Assembly: GCA_033964015.1 (NCBI GenBank)
Contig: CM066912.1
Location: 11,629,399 to 11,693,398, forward strand
DNA length: 64,000 bases
From: Scolanthus callimorphus
Taxonomy: Eukaryota; Cnidaria; Anthozoa; Actiniaria; Edwardsiidae
Reading direction: 5' to 3'
How positions within the stretch are numbered: position 1 is the first letter of the stretch; the number at the start of each line of letters is the position of its first letter. A model generated the notes under the pieces. The model saw only the letters and a list, made by a program, of their open reading frames with translations. It was not told the DNA's origin and ran no database searches. The translations under genes and the position numbers were made by a program. Of the stretch, positions 52,649 through 64,000 are shown piece by piece.

Positions 52649-53521
52649 GTATTTAAGTGTTATACAATAGCGTCGATAAAATGCGCGCTTTGATTGGCCG
52701 CGAACTGTGATTTATTTTGTTATAAACGCATGGAAAACACAACTATTTCATAAAAGCAATAAAACACATTATTATATAGCTCGTGTTTATTCGATCAAAG
52801 CGCGCGCTCTGATTGGTTCTATCATGGTCACGTGGCGGGCTACAAATTCAATGTAGCCCGCGCGGGCTACAATTAAAAAATTGTTGCCCGCGCGGGCGAC
52901 ATCGCTAGAGCGAGAAATTTCGGCGGACTATTTTTACCCATGTTTACCGTATTTTCTTTTTGCTATGTCGAGGGAAACATCGAGATTCGAGGGAAAACAA
53001 AACTCGCTGTTTCCCTCGGAAGCAGTCATTAAGTGTATATTGTAGTTTTGGTTATGATGTAATAACCGCACTTGTGATTTTGGGAGAACACCCGAAAAGC
53101 TTGAAAGTATTGTTCTCACATGACGTTATTGCTATTTGTCGGGTTCCCTGTGGCGGACGCGCGCGCGTTCAAAAAGCGCGGGAAAATCTCAGTCGCCATA
53201 TACACAACGGTTTCTTGTTTGAAAATGAGGTGTTCGCGGAGGATTTTTTTTTCAAAAATGATTTTGAAAAAAGAGGATGTAAACATTAGGGTAGATGATA
53301 CTTTGATCAATAACTCTGCAAACAAACATGTTATTCGTCCAAACTTAAATATTTTATTCAAGCAACAGAAAGAGAAGTTATTGAACAGAAAACAAAACGA
53401 GAGCGCTCAGAAAAGAGGGAACTATAGTGATAATAAAGGTATCAACTATGTGTTGGTCCTGTCGACTTGAAATCTCAGTTTGTATCCTGTCCAACACTTA
53501 TTATAAATTATCTTCACGCAG

Positions 53522-53687
53522 CCAATCAGTTCCTGCATACCGGATTTTCTTAGTGAAAACCTCGACAAGAGACAAAAAGCTTGGTTGGAATGGCATAACG
53601 TGTTCTTCAAGTTACAACAAGTGCTGAGGAAAGCGGCTAGTGAAGCATTGAAGAGCAAAGAGCTTGTGCACAAGTACTTCATGTCTG
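53522..53687 (+). CDS. Host gene B, exon 5
   Basis: Acceptor TTCACGCAG, donor GTAAGT. Reads PISSCIPDFLSENLDKRQKA then HKYFMS; one extra base joins the next exon. Confidence 0.8.
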
Positions 53688-53729
53688 GTAAGTATCTCGC
53701 ACTGTACATCCTCTCTTTTCTCAATTCGC

Positions 53730-53863
53730 CTTTGTCACATGGCAGCCATCTTGGATTTTTTCTTACGGTAATGACTATGTCTGGGTGAGCTTACATGCTT
53801 GGCCTCGCTTTCATTCCTGCTTCGCTGTATTAGAAAATGCAAGATGGCTGCCGTGTGACAAAG
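53730..53863. mobile_element. Short hairpin MITE
   Basis: CTTTGTCACATGGCAGCCAT and CTTG at the left, inverted at the right end as ATGGCTGCCGTGTGACAAAG. Confidence 0.7.
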
Positions 53864-54140
53864 ACGAACAGACGATGAGAGAGCAAAACTGGGGTATACA
53901 CCTATTTCAATTAACGTTGCTTCGTAACACGTAAACTGCATAATTACCATGCTTCATAAGTCGCAATGATAATTTTTTTTCCAAGGGCCCACAGTAATTG
54001 GCTTTGCTGTTGTGGTGTCCCTGTCTACATGTCGTGTCAATTTTGTCTTGTTTTTCTCCTCGCACGATGTTTTTTTTTTCTTTCCTGTATTATTTCCTAT
54101 TTTGTAGACGAAGCATAATAAATAAATAAATAAATAAAAA

Positions 54141-54537
54141 TAAAGGGGCTGTGTCACGGTTGATTCAACAACATTTTATCAAATAAGACAGTGATCGACA
54201 TAAACATCTCAGAATCCTTCATTATACTATCATTTAGTGTTATAAAGAAAAAGGAACTGAAACTTGCATTATATGGGCATCATTTTACGTAAGTTTACTA
54301 TAGCTTTCGCTATCAAATTTCCAAGTTTGAAAACTCTTCAGCCTGAACAGAATCAAAAATGTCATTTCGTAATCCAATTCCATCCGCTCGATAACACACG
54401 AAAATACTTCAAATTTGTGCTCACCTAGCAGTTGAAAGGTTATTTAGCAAACCTAGATTATTTTGCTCATTTCGTTTGAATTTAACTACATTTAAGCGAC
54501 CTAAATTTGCCTGAAAATCGTGACACTGCCCCTTTAA
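54141..54537. mobile_element. Element with TAAAGGGGC ends
   Basis: TAAAGGGGCTGTGTCACG and its inverted counterpart CGTGACACTGCCCCTTTA bound 397 bp without coding potential. Confidence 0.7.
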
Positions 54538-55104
54538 CAGTTAGAATGTTCCGATACTTGATTAAATTGCAAATATCTAATGTAAGACACTTGATTCGCA
54601 TTTGTAGGTCGGCAGCGAGTCCTTATTTTGTATTGTATTCCTGAAAAAGGAATACAATAGAAAGGCTGGCCGAGAGCCATGCGTCATTAAATTACAGACT
54701 GCTGACATCAGATTGCACATGCCATCGAAACGATAATGTCACCATCGACGACCGAATTAGTCGGCTAACGGTGTTTACACCTTGTTGCCATCCAATTCAG
54801 ATCATGCGATGATTCATTTGGGTGGTTACAATTGTCAATCTTTTCTCGCCTGACCGATTGAATGAACTGAATGTTTGAACGAGTGTATGTGCAGAACTAA
54901 CAAACGTTTCCACCCAAAGGAATCATCAAATGATTTGGATTGGGTGGCAACGCGATGTAAACACCGTTAGCCGATTTGGTGTAATGCCCGAGGAGCCAAG
55001 CGAAAAAAGTAATATAGCATGACATGAAAATAATAGAAGTAGTAAATAGATGATTAAAAAACAACATGCTTTCTTCTAGTGAAACAACATGTGCTTTCTT
55101 CTAG

Positions 55105-55391
55105 TGACAGAAAGTGAGATTCGCCAAGGCATTTTCTCTTCCTCGAGTCCCTTAGCAGAATGCTGTTGGTTCGGCCGCAACATAACAGACATGGCAGATC
55201 ACGTGACTGATGACAATGCACATCTGTATATCGACATTAAAGATGGCAAGGTAGATGAGGAGGCGCAGCGTATGCTGGGGGATTTAAAGAACGACCTTGT
55301 ATCTCGGTACCTGCCTGCCAGTAACATTCGAACCTATGACGTGGAGTGGACGACAGGAGGACTCAACCCGAAGGAATCGCCAGATCATGAG
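55105..55391 (+). CDS. Host gene B, exon 6
   Basis: Acceptor TTCTTCTAG, donor GTATGC. Reads TESEIRQGIF, NITDMADHVTDDNAHLYIDI, RMLGDLKNDL and SPDHE, consistent with the linker before NACHT. Confidence 0.85.
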
Positions 55392-55599
55392 GTATGCTAA
55401 CAGTACAAGCTCCGAAAATAAGTGTTTTGGTAGATTCTTGAATTCAGCCCGCATTCTCGAATACCTTTTATGATATTCTTCATTTCATGTTTCCGCGTTA
55501 AATTAGGGTGTTAAGCGTCTTCGAGATATAACACACACGCACGCTGCACGTTGGTAAATGTGGGAAATTTGTCGAACAAACTGTTAAAAAGCGCGCGCA

Positions 55600-55815
55600 G
55601 CATTCTGGTAGTTGTGGGACACGGCTGGGGCATTTCTGAATAAAAAGAGCGCGCGCATTCTGGTAGTTGTGGGACACGGCTGGGGCATTTCTGAATAAAA
55701 AGAGCGCGCGCATTCTGGTAGTTGTGGGACACGGCTGGGGCATTTCTGAATAAAAAGAGCGCGCGCATTCTGGTAGTTGTGGGACACGGCTGGGGCATTT
55801 CTGAATAAAAAGAGC
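55600..55815. repeat. 55-bp tandem repeat in an intron
   Basis: CATTCTGGTAGTTGTGGGAC starts at 55601, 55656, 55711 and 55766, exactly 55 bp apart, each followed by ACGGCTGGGGCATTTCTGAA. Overlapping frames on the minus strand are artefacts. Confidence 0.92.
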
Positions 55816-56813
55816 GCGCGAGCTTATAGCTGGAATCGTCCATTGCCGGTTTGTGAGAAGTGAGTGCCGGTAAGACATAATGATGCTGTCAAATCGACAA
55901 GGGTATTCCTGGACTAACGAGAAAATTATGGCCCAGGACTAGTAATACTAGTCGTCGTGTCTTTATTGTAATTTTGCGTCGGCATTATGTCTGTGGAATT
56001 GCTCAGCCCGCGTTTCCTCAGATAGGACCCCAAATAACGCCAAATATGTCTGCGATATAATCGAAGCCGCCCGATTCCTACCTGTGCGTCATTCGCATAC
56101 TATCACGAAACCTGTAATCTGATTGGCTACGCTACTCAATATCTATCACGTAATAGATAGTGAGTAGCGAAATCGCTAGCGTAAAACTCTAAAACCATTG
56201 AATTAAATACGTTTAAGCAACAAATCGAGGGTAATATGCTAGTAGGTTTCTACTAAAACAATTAGATTACTCGTTCTCGTTTTCTATAAGTCAAATAGTA
56301 AACTCGGCGCTACGCGCCTCATTTACTATCTTTTTACCCATTGAAAACTTGAACTCGTAGTCTAATTGTTAAGTATTCCCACTGGAATTATTTTGCTCTA
56401 TCCTCGCGCAGGCAGGGCGCTTTTACCGTCTTGTTACTCACATTGGCTTTTTTTTATCTCGTTGTGCTCCCGGGCCCCTGGCGACGCCCTTTGCACGTTT
56501 CCCACCCATCCTCCCCCAGCTTCGTTTTTCACGCAATGACTGAGCTTGCCAGGTCTCCGTCCCGTAACTTAATTAAAGGACCCGTCTCACCTGCAAATAA
56601 TGCATTGTTTTGTTTAAGTTCACATGATTCATTACCATCAGGAACTCTTACTTGTAAGTCAGAGTTAAAATTAAATTGCAAATGAATTCTACTATTACGA
56701 GTTTTCTTGCGTTTGTAAAGTAAAATGCTCTAACCTGGACACTTTTTGTCGAGTCTCTGATACTCGAAAATGGCGGCGAAGCAGTGCATTATGGGTAGGG
56801 TAAGACGGATCCT
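55816..56813. other. Intron DNA without recognised features
   Basis: No exon or repeat family supported. Confidence 0.4.
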
Positions 56814-57058
56814 TTAAAGGGGCTCTCGCACGCTTGCCTGCCGAGCAAACAATTCATATCGCAATCCAATTCCATCCTCTTGATAATAGATAAAAACGCT
56901 ATATATTTACATTGATTTAACAGTATAAAGATCATTTAACAAACCTGCACCATTATTTTGGTTATTCCCAGTAAACTTAAATGTATTTTTGGTGATTAGA
57001 GTTAGACTTATTTTTTGACAGGTTGTACAAAAATTAAGCGCGCGAGTGCCCCTTTAAG
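56814..57058. mobile_element. Short element with TTAAAGGGGC ends
   Basis: TTAAAGGGGCTCTCGCACGC at the left, GCGCGCGAGTGCCCCTTTAA inverted at the right. It ends about 50 bp before the NACHT exon. Confidence 0.7.
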
Positions 57059-57109
57059 AGCGCAATGAGACCAGGTGAGAAGAGATAACTAGTTTGCCTT
57101 TTCTTTTAG

Positions 57110-57757
57110 GTCTATATTGAAACAATGTGCGCAGACGTGCGGCGTTTACTTGAGGAGCTTATAACCACAGCCATAGAGAGACGTGTGTCTTCAGAAGTGA
57201 GCGACCCCATGTACGAGGAAGCCCTTCAGCACCTCGCTTTCTGTCAATCAAAGTGTGAGAAATTCTATGGAAGAGACGACATTTTAAACAAGTGTAAGGA
57301 GATACTTGTATATGGAAAGGAAGCTCAATCCCGGATGAAGATTATGAACGGTAGTCATCAGAATGGAGGATTGCCTGAAGAAAAGCAAGATGTCAATGAG
57401 CAAATGCTCTCGAAGGGGAGCAAGAGAATTCATTCTGGCAAAGTTAAGGTCCACCCTGAAATACGCGAGCCCGCGACGCCAAGCCATGACAATCTTATAC
57501 ATGACTTGGGCACTTGCAACTTGCTAGAAAATTCATTGAACAAACCTCTTGTCATCCACGGAGAGTCAGGTTGTGGTAAGACGTCAGTGGTTTCCATGGT
57601 AGCCATGAAGGCACGTGACTGGTTGGGGAGCAACATCAGTATTATTATCCGGTATATAGGCACCACGCCGGACTCGTCTCTGATCCGTCTGCTGCTAAGG
57701 AGTGTGTGCCGCCAGATCTGTGCCATTTATGGACAGGACACCTCGTTTATTAGAAAC
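57110..57757 (+). CDS. Host gene B, NACHT Walker A exon
   Basis: Acceptor TTCTTTTAG, donor GTGAGT, 216 codons. Starts VYIETMCADVRRLLEELI; FYGRDDIL precedes the linker; Walker A GESGCGKTS lies near residue 157 of the exon; RYIGTTPDSSLIRLLLRSVC follows. The stretch of about residues 70-120 is low-conservation linker. Confidence 0.9.
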
Positions 57758-57854
57758 GTGAGTACATAATAATAGAGCAGATTTCAGATGACTGTCGAAA
57801 CAAAAACGCAAATACAAAACCACTAACCAATCAAGCCATTCAACAACAAACCAA

Positions 57855-58037
57855 TAGACCTCCTCGGCTTGGGCGTAATGTTTTGCCCATTACAGATCAC
57901 GTGGCATTCCCATGAGTATTCTCTCTTTGTTTGGAATGCTTCCTTCGGTGCGTAGCAGAAAAAGAAAGAGAGAATACTCATGGGAATGCCACGTGATCTG
58001 AAATGGGAAAACATTACGCCCAAGCCGAGGAGGTCTA
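57855..58037. mobile_element. Hairpin MITE family H1, copy 2
   Basis: Same TAGACCTCCTCGGCTTGGGC arms as 35936-36132. Confidence 0.8.
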
Positions 58038-58559
58038 TTAGGAGGCGAAGTAAGTCAGACTTGCATGTAGTCATGACGTGAGCAAAGTCGCGTTTTGATA
58101 GTTCTCAGTTTGATTGGCTGAAATACCATGTTGGTTCGTTAGTTCCTAGCACCAACATGGCTGCCACGCTTTTGTTATATTATTCCCTTGAATAATGAGT
58201 GCGTGGTTGAAGAATGACTGCAATCCAAGGATGCCGAAGGATAAAATTTCGATTTGAACATCCTGGTAGTATCAATGAGGACAGAATGGAAACGAGGTTT
58301 CTATGAGTTAACATAGCAGTGAATTTTACCCAGCAGACGGGGTAGAACATTGGTAAATTGTGCAAGGGAAGCTAAGAAACGTTGTTTTTTTGCATGCATG
58401 TTTGATAAATAACTACAGCTAAGTAAAATTAAAAAGAAAACAAATAACCAGATGACATTTCCGCTCTGCCATCAGCGAGAGCTTCCCCGAGGAATGAGGT
58501 GCATGGGGAAGGAGGACGCCCTGGGTGTCTCTTGTGAAATGTTTGTGCTGTTCTTGCAG

Positions 58560-58772
58560 GACATCAAGGAACTTCGCGAAGACTTCCTCCGGTGTTTGCA
58601 CATGGCTACAGCTGGACGACCGCTGCTATTGCTGCTAGACTCGCTGGATCAGCTAGGCGCAGAGGATGGCGCGCGTCAGTTGTCATGGTTACCAATGACG
58701 CTTCCTGATCACGTGTGTCTAGTAGTTTCCACAATCCCTGGCCAGCAGTATGAATGCTTTCCCGTCCTCAAG
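58560..58772 (+). CDS. Host gene B, Walker B exon
   Basis: Acceptor TTCTTGCAG, donor GTAGTT, 71 codons. RPLLLLLDSLDQL is the Walker B strand; LPDHVCLVVSTIPG is the following sensor-like strand. Confidence 0.9.
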
Positions 58773-59367
58773 GTAGTTGTTGGATGCAAGTCATGTTTTC
58801 CTTCCTTTTAATGTTTTCCTCTCGTTCTTTTGAAAGACGCAATAAGGGTGATACAGTATACAATAATGTATATTGGAGTTAGAATAGAGTTTTTCCGCTT
58901 GAGTGGGGGTTCTGTGGTTTGTTTCCCTAACTGTCACTCATGCAAAACAATTTATTTGTTTCGTCACATCAATATTAAAGAGCTTGCTCGTGCGTTAAGG
59001 GAAAAAAAAACAAAAGTTTTCGTTCGCTTGAGTGCCAGTTGGGGAAACAAACGATAGGACCGGCTCTGTATCATATCTCGCGCATGCGTCAATGGCTGTC
59101 ATCAGAGCCTCCCCAGCAAGGTGACGAGCCGGGGAGCTCTGGGTTCGAGAATGATTTATGTTTTGACAAGGAAAATATCTGCTGATTTCTTGGAGAGCCG
59201 TTTGGCTCGCTGAGAATTTACTTGCCCTTCCTCAAACTTGCTCGACAGCTGAAATTTCTATTCTCGCCTATTCTTACAGCGGGAATAGACGAGTTATGTT
59301 TCACTAGCTGCTGTGTTTTGTTTTTTGAACATTTATTTACATCATTTTATTCCGCATTGCTATGTAG
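58773..59367. other. Intron without recognised features
   Basis: No gene or named repeat seen. Confidence 0.4.
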
Positions 59368-59611
59368 GCATTTCTAGCAATGGAATGTTTCGTAGAGGTT
59401 CCCAGACTCCCACAAGAGGACGCGGCTCAGATTGTGACCAATTACCTGCGCATGGAGAACCGCACCTTAACCGCTGATCAAAAGGTGATAGTACAGCAGG
59501 CGCTGAGGGAATGTTCCTTGCCGATATTCGTGAGAGTGGCGTTTGACGAGGCGATCAGATGGAAGTCTTACTCACCACGACACGAGACCGTGCTAGAACA
59601 CACTGTCAGAG
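59368..59611 (+). CDS. Host gene B, exon 9
   Basis: Acceptor TATGTAG, donor GTATAA. Reads AFLAMECFVEVPRLPQEDAA, NYLRMENRTLT and PIFVRVAFDEAIRWKSY. Its 3' end is duplicated at 59731-59778. Confidence 0.85.
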
Positions 59612-59778
59612 GTATAATATATAGATTTAGGCAATGCCTAAAAGCGGAGTTCGAATAATTACTGACATACCAGCATTACTGTCATCGCAGTATCGACTTT
59701 TCTAGTTTTGATGACGTCATCGATGACGTAATACTCACCACGACACGAGACCGTGCTAGAACACACCGTCAGAGGTAT
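59612..59778. mobile_element. Insertion with a long duplication of the exon 3' end
   Basis: About 119 bp with TATATAGATTTAGGCAATGC and a TTGATGACGTCATCGATGAC tail (relatives of 41841 and 42093) is followed by a second copy of the last 45 or so bases of the exon, CTCACCACGACACGAGACCG onward. Confidence 0.7.
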
Positions 59779-60279
59779 ATAATCATGGGGAACTAAAACC
59801 CAAGGAGGGTTTGAAATCTAGACACAAATTGGGCTGTTCCAAAAAATAGTCGTACCTCTGTGGAAATTCCTCATTCTCTTGTGGGCCTGTGGAAATTCCA
59901 CTGTTGCAGATGAATACCCTGTGGAAATTCTGGAGTAAAATGAATGACACTGGGGAAATTCCAGGGTCAAAATCAACAAACCCTGTGGAAATTCCAGGGT
60001 CAAACACAACAACCCCTGTGGAAATTCCAGGTTCCTGGATAGAGGGCTAACGGATATAATATGGAACAGCCCATTTCAACTACACAAAGTGGAAGGTCGA
60101 TACTAATTTTAACTACGTAGTAGTAGCACTACTGGTATGGAACAGAGTGCACTACCATGGACGTGTACTTATGTTTATCATAAGTAATACCATGGCACCG
60201 GGGGAAATTAGGGATCAAATTTCCCCGAGACGCGAGGAATATTTTTTAAAAGCCGCGAGGGTTCCCTGATTTGTGGCAA
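59779..60279. repeat. Intron with CCTGTGGAAATTCCA repeats
   Basis: Six or so variants of CTGTGGAAATTCC between 59858 and 60025 (unit length variable). Confidence 0.7.
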
Positions 60280-60478
60280 TAGACCTCCTCGGCTTGGCGT
60301 AATGTTTTGCCCATTTTAGATCACGTTGCATTCCCATGAGTATTCTCTCTTGGTTTGGAATGCTTTCATATTCATATATACCCTTTGGTGCGTAGCAGAA
60401 AAACAAAGAAAGAATACTCATGGGAATGCCACGTGATCTGAAATGGGCAAAACATTACGCCCAAGCCGAGGAGGTCTA
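60280..60478. mobile_element. Hairpin MITE family H1, copy 3
   Basis: Same arms as 35936-36132; ends 40 bp before the next exon. Confidence 0.8.
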
Positions 60479-60517
60479 TTTCCAACCCTGCTATATGTTT
60501 TCTTATTGTTTCGTTAG

Positions 60518-60827
60518 GTGCCATTAACGCGTTGTTTGAGCGAGTAGAGCGTCAACATGGCCATCTGTTAGTGTCTCGTGCACTGGGTTACGTGACAGCA
60601 GCTAAGAGTGGACTTACAGAAAACGAGCTCGAGGACTTGCTGTCTTGTGATGATCATGTGCTTGATGATGTGTACCAGTATTGGACTCCACCAGTCAGGC
60701 GGATACCCCCCTTGCTTTGGGTCAGGATTAGGAAGGATCTGGAGAGTTATCTGGTTACCAGGGGGGCTGACGGTGCGCGCGTCATCACGTGGTACCACAG
60801 GCAGTTCATCGAGGCTGCGCAAGACAG
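60518..60827 (+). CDS. Host gene B, last placed exon
   Basis: Acceptor TTCGTTAG, donor GTATCT. Reads AINALFERVERQHGHLLVSR, GYVTAAKSGLTENELEDLL, YQYWTPPVRRIPPLLW and WYHRQFIEAAQDRY, a strong match to the NWD1/NWD2 post-NACHT segment. Ends two bases into a codon. Confidence 0.9.
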
Positions 60828-60848
60828 GTATCTAGAACTAAATTCGGC

Positions 60849-61064
60849 AATAGCCCAGGTTCGAATTACACTCCAATGGTCACAGGACAAAAGCTTCAAA
60901 CCGAGGCTTTCTCAAAGTTTCTCAGTAATTTCAGAAGAAAGCCTCGACTTGAGGTGTAGTTTATTAGATTTGCCCGAGGGCCGGGAAATCTTCACAGAGC
61001 GAGGCTCCAATTACGAGGTTATTGTTTGTAGGCATTGGAGCGTAATTCGAACATGGCCTATTGC
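60849..61064. repeat. Hairpin repeat, family H3 copy
   Basis: Shares GCCCAGGTTCGAATTACA, CAAAAGCTTCAAACCGAGGC and TTGTTTGTAGGCATTGGAGC with 48050-48335. Confidence 0.7.
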
Positions 61065-61099
61065 AAACTTTGACGTTTCTGCGAATGTTTCTTGTGACT

Positions 61100-61640
61100 A
61101 CAGTCGAAGCTCTCGTAAGCGACCACCTCGGGAACTGAAAATTGCGGTCGTTAACGGAGCTGGTCGCTTACGAGAACGGCTCTTGTAAGCGACCACCAAG
61201 CGGCTTCCTACTTGAACAATAGGTGTTGGTCGCTTACGAGAGCTTAGTACAATAAATCTAGAAAATTTCATGTGATACTAATGCTTAAAATAGTTTGATT
61301 TATTTCCCGACTTTAATTAAGAAAAGATAACCGCAAATATGTACATAGAAAATAGCATTTCATCGGTGCAGCTTGTATCAGTTTAGATATTTATGAGGTG
61401 ATGACTGATGTTTTAAAGACAAAAACTACTGTGGTCGCTTACGAGCGCTTAAAAACAATAGAAAATCTCTGTTGGTGATTTGAAATTGTGGTCGCTAACG
61501 GAGCTGGTCGCATCGATAAGGCGGTCGCTTACGAGAGCTTGAAATAACAGAGTTTATGTGACATTTCAAACGGGGTTTCGGAAAATTGGTCGTTATGGGA
61601 GCTGGTCGCTTACGAGAGCGGTCGCACAGAGAGCTTCGAC
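61100..61640. repeat. GGTCGCTTACGAGAG repeats
   Basis: At least seven copies of GGTCGCTTACGAG on either strand, with GTCGTTAACGGAGCTGGTCG variants, form local inverted pairs. Confidence 0.8.
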
Positions 61641-62164
61641 TGTATGTACCGTTTAACGCTCCCCTATTCTGTTTACGTTTTCAAACGGAAAATATCAGCG
61701 CCATTTTTAACCACGGCTTATTTCTTGGAGAGCCGTTTCGTTCGTTGAGAATATCACATAAACGAGCATCATAAATATTAGGTCTACACCAAACGCCGTG
61801 ACAGAGTCACGCCGTTCAAGTCTAACTCTTGAAAATTATATTCTTCTCGAATGGAAACATCTAATATTTCAAGGAAAACAAAAATAATTTTTTCCTTCTT
61901 TAAATTTATTGCTTAAAAAGCTAAAGAGGACGTATGTAACGGAACAACATTTAGCGAGTGAAAAAGGCCTTCTAGATTTACATCATAAAAAATGGAAGCA
62001 TTTGAAAGATATTCTGTGTTAATTCAAAAATGGGAGTTTGCTAAGGAAGGTAACCGTCTGCTATGTGTTTATTTTTTTCTCTTGTACTGATGTTTTTTTA
62101 TGTCCCTTTTTTGTTTTATGTGGAATATTGTATATTTATTGTTGTATATAAAATATATAATAAA
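61641..62164. other. Non-coding stretch, nothing recognised
   Basis: AT-rich DNA without supported features. Confidence 0.4.
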
Positions 62165-62628
62165 AAAAACTATTCAAAGAAAATGGATAAACACAAAGTT
62201 AAGCCTACAGGCCTGTTTCGTGGGCAGTTCCCACTCCTCAGGGTTTATTATTACTCCATCCCGCCATTTCTATTTATACACGGGGCTCTAATTACATGTA
62301 TTCTTTAAGAGAAATTTGCTTGCATGCCTACATGTGCTAACCAGCTCTGTTCTTCTATTGAGCGTGGCTTGGTCGCTATGACAAATGATAAAGAACTTCT
62401 CGAGGTTGCATAAATTACACCGCTTCGTTGCGTTTGAGTATCCCTGGGCTCTACCTAGAATGCACCATGTGATACTAAACTCCTTATTAGCGTCCTTTAA
62501 GTTCCACACATATTTACTCAGTTCCGTTTGGTTCCGGTACGCCTGCTTCTTGAAAGGTTGCTTGGGAACTGCCCACGAAACAGGCCTGTAGGCTTAACTT
62601 TGTGTTTATCCATTTTCTTTGAATATTT
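62165..62628. mobile_element. Foldback element, 60-bp arms
   Basis: TTCAAAGAAAATGGATAAAC, ACAAAGTTAAGCCTACAGGC and CTGTTTCGTGGGCAGTTCCC at 62173-62230 are inverted at 62567-62628. Confidence 0.8.
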
Positions 62629-62994
62629 AGGCTCCTCGCAATATTACATGTCGAGCTCTCTAGGAAGACAAATTGGACATACAATTATAATATTATAATA
62701 AAAAAACTATACAAAAAAGGAAAAAACGCTGCGTCTAAAGCGGTCTGGCCGACATTTTGGAAGAGAGAAGCGGTTATTGCTGCGCAAATTGCGGCCATGA
62801 GCATTCTTTCGCGTGATTGGAACAAGATGGTGCAGATGAGAAAGAGGATCGCAAGCCTTGGCAAAAGTTTTACGACATACGTCCAGCCTTCGATCACCAA
62901 AGCACGATGCCAACCTAAGGGCATAATCGTACCCACAGTAAGGAAAAATAATGCGGAGAGCACGCTTCTCCAGTATTAATGATTATAATAATCT
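62629..62994. other. Non-coding stretch with a short frame of unclear origin
   Basis: A 92-residue hydrophobic minus frame at 62685-62963 is possible; no family match, likely chance. Confidence 0.35.
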
Positions 62995-64000
62995 ATTATT
63001 ATATGGCAACAATAGTACGCGGGCTCTGATTGGCTAACGAGCGGGCGTAACTCTCCGTAATGCCCACGGGCATTGTGGAAATTCTTAATGCCCGCTCGCA
63101 GTTCAAGACTGACAAAAAATCATCTCCTTGAAATAACACAAATTCAAAAAGATTTTCAGCGAAATTCACAACAAGGAATACTTGACACAGTATAACACAA
63201 ACCTAACTTGTAGTGACAAGAGGAAAATAAAGGCCTGAATAGCAGAAATGACCTGTTTACAATAGCAAAAGCAGAGCCAAAAAGTTACTCTACTAAGAAA
63301 TTTGAGTCTATCCGGAGAAAAGGATAACTTAAGGGAGTCAAAATAGCAGCAAAAGGTAAAAGCCACATGTAAAGTCAAAATTTATTGGGAATTCAAGAAA
63401 CTTGAGAGCTAAGAATCATAACAGAAAGCCAGGTTAAACTTTGTGCTTACCGATAACTGATAGTGAAGTCGTTGATTTCTTTTCTCTCTCCATCTCCTCG
63501 AGTTAAATTCATTCTTACTTTTACGTTTGCTTTTGCACAAATAAAATAACCATTGCAATTTTCTGGAGGATAGCTTGTGAAATATCTTCTTCAGGTTTAA
63601 CTCTTCTTCCGTATTTATTAAAAGCCGTTTCCTAGTGCAAAAGGAGCAATGTTTTCCCCAATGGTGCTAAAAAAAAGAGCTGACGTCGAAGACTTGCTTC
63701 CCGGTTGCTTGCCGTTTGAAACTTTTGTTAACTCCCTCAAAAGTTTCTCACAAATGACTAAACAACATTATAAAATATCTGTAAAAGAAAGGATTCCGAA
63801 GTATTTGATATCCATAAGAGATTGATTACTTTAGATCAAGTCTGGCGTGGTTTTCACCCACGGGTTTGTTCTATCAATTTGACTCAGAAAAAACTCTGAA
63901 TGAACTCGAGCGCGACGCGGGCGCGTGTCTGAGTTATTTCGGCGGGAAAATGAATGTGGCGACTTCCGGTTCGTAAAAAGTTTGTAGAAAAAGTGCCATA
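62995..64000. repeat. Dispersed 1-kb repeat, copy 2
   Basis: Collinear, same-strand relative of 7650-8640, ending with GACGCGGGCGCGTG, GGCGGGAAAATGAA and GCGACTTCCGGT; truncated by the window edge. Confidence 0.75.

Larger units (their letters stand above)
48363..60827 (+). other. Host gene B: NWD1/NWD2-like NACHT STAND NTPase
   Basis: Gene-level entry. Nine exons on the plus strand join without phase conflict: 48363-48612, 50590-50675, 51252-51368, 52484-52648, 53522-53687, 55105-55391, 57110-57757, 58560-58772, 59368-59611 and 60518-60827 (ten including the first). The N-terminal region has FTSSTFTD, VVDMRWGVREQSADDH and FVGQKYGFRPFP, blocks known from NWD1/NWD2 and TEP1-like proteins. A NACHT NTPase follows with Walker A GESGCGKTS and Walker B LLLLLDSLDQL. 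The segment YQYWTPPVRRIPPLLW and WYHRQFIEAA matches the region after NACHT. Repeats (WD) expected downstream lie outside the visible exons. Such STAND proteins act as ligand-triggered switches; the specific role is not shown. Confidence 0.85.

Noticed and set aside
55498..55878. 126-residue minus frame with four identical blocks
   Set aside because: Explained by the 55-bp tandem repeat.
62685..62963. 92-residue hydrophobic frame
   Set aside because: No start context, no family match, probably the antisense of a decayed repeat.

Overview
This is eukaryotic DNA, most likely from a cnidarian such as a coral or sea anemone. I infer this from the large, degenerate introns with GT-AG exons, the dense mixture of short inverted-repeat transposons, LINE fragments and minisatellites, and the NACHT/WD-type host gene. 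No species is identified. Two split host genes run left to right. Gene A (unrecognised) has six visible exons from 9082 to 39201. Gene B (exons 48363 to 60827, continuing past the last exon I can place) is an NWD1/NWD2-like STAND NTPase, with an N-terminal effector-like region, a NACHT P-loop and Walker B, and the winged-helix region after them.

The main feature is a complete Polinton/Maverick (adintovirus-type) provirus at 11728-35803, about 24.1 kb, inside the 25.9-kb intron between exons 3 and 4 of gene A. It has inverted ends 5'-AGTAGTATATAGGG...CCCTATATACTACT-3', a perfect 6-bp target duplication GGTGGC, and terminal inverted repeats (TIRs) of about 1 kb built from three minisatellites. 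Rightward genes at the left end: a 586-aa orphan, a 54-aa membrane miniprotein and a 207-aa protein. Leftward genes: a conserved 150-aa protein, a 116-aa basic protein with a hydrophobic tail, packaging ATPase, adenain-like protease, double-jelly-roll major capsid, a small basic core protein, penton-like minor capsid, chromodomain integrase, and protein-primed DNA polymerase B. The logic is that of a virus: polymerase for replication, integrase for insertion, and capsid, protease and ATPase for virion assembly. Several genes carry their own TATAAAAG-like box, and two promoters share a CRE-TATA arrangement.

The provirus is damaged. The polymerase is split by a 5.7-kb insertion and has further frame breaks, the capsid gene has a frameshift, the penton gene has one in-frame TGA, and the ATPase has a 382-bp transposon plus a homopolymer frameshift. 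Protease, integrase and the small genes read open. A 1344-bp element sits in the right TIR. Both TIRs carry an internally deleted copy of part of the polymerase N-terminal coding sequence.

The flanks are repeat territory. At 1-7110 lies a 58-bp satellite split by nested elements, including a LINE endonuclease ORF with a 2A-like motif and a 1.69-kb element with a 9-bp target duplication. Between and after the host genes there are PIF/Harbinger-like elements with TTA duplications, 9-bp-duplication (Mutator-like) elements, hairpin MITEs, a strict 128-bp tandem array packed with CRE palindromes, and two copies of a 1-kb dispersed repeat near the two ends of the window.
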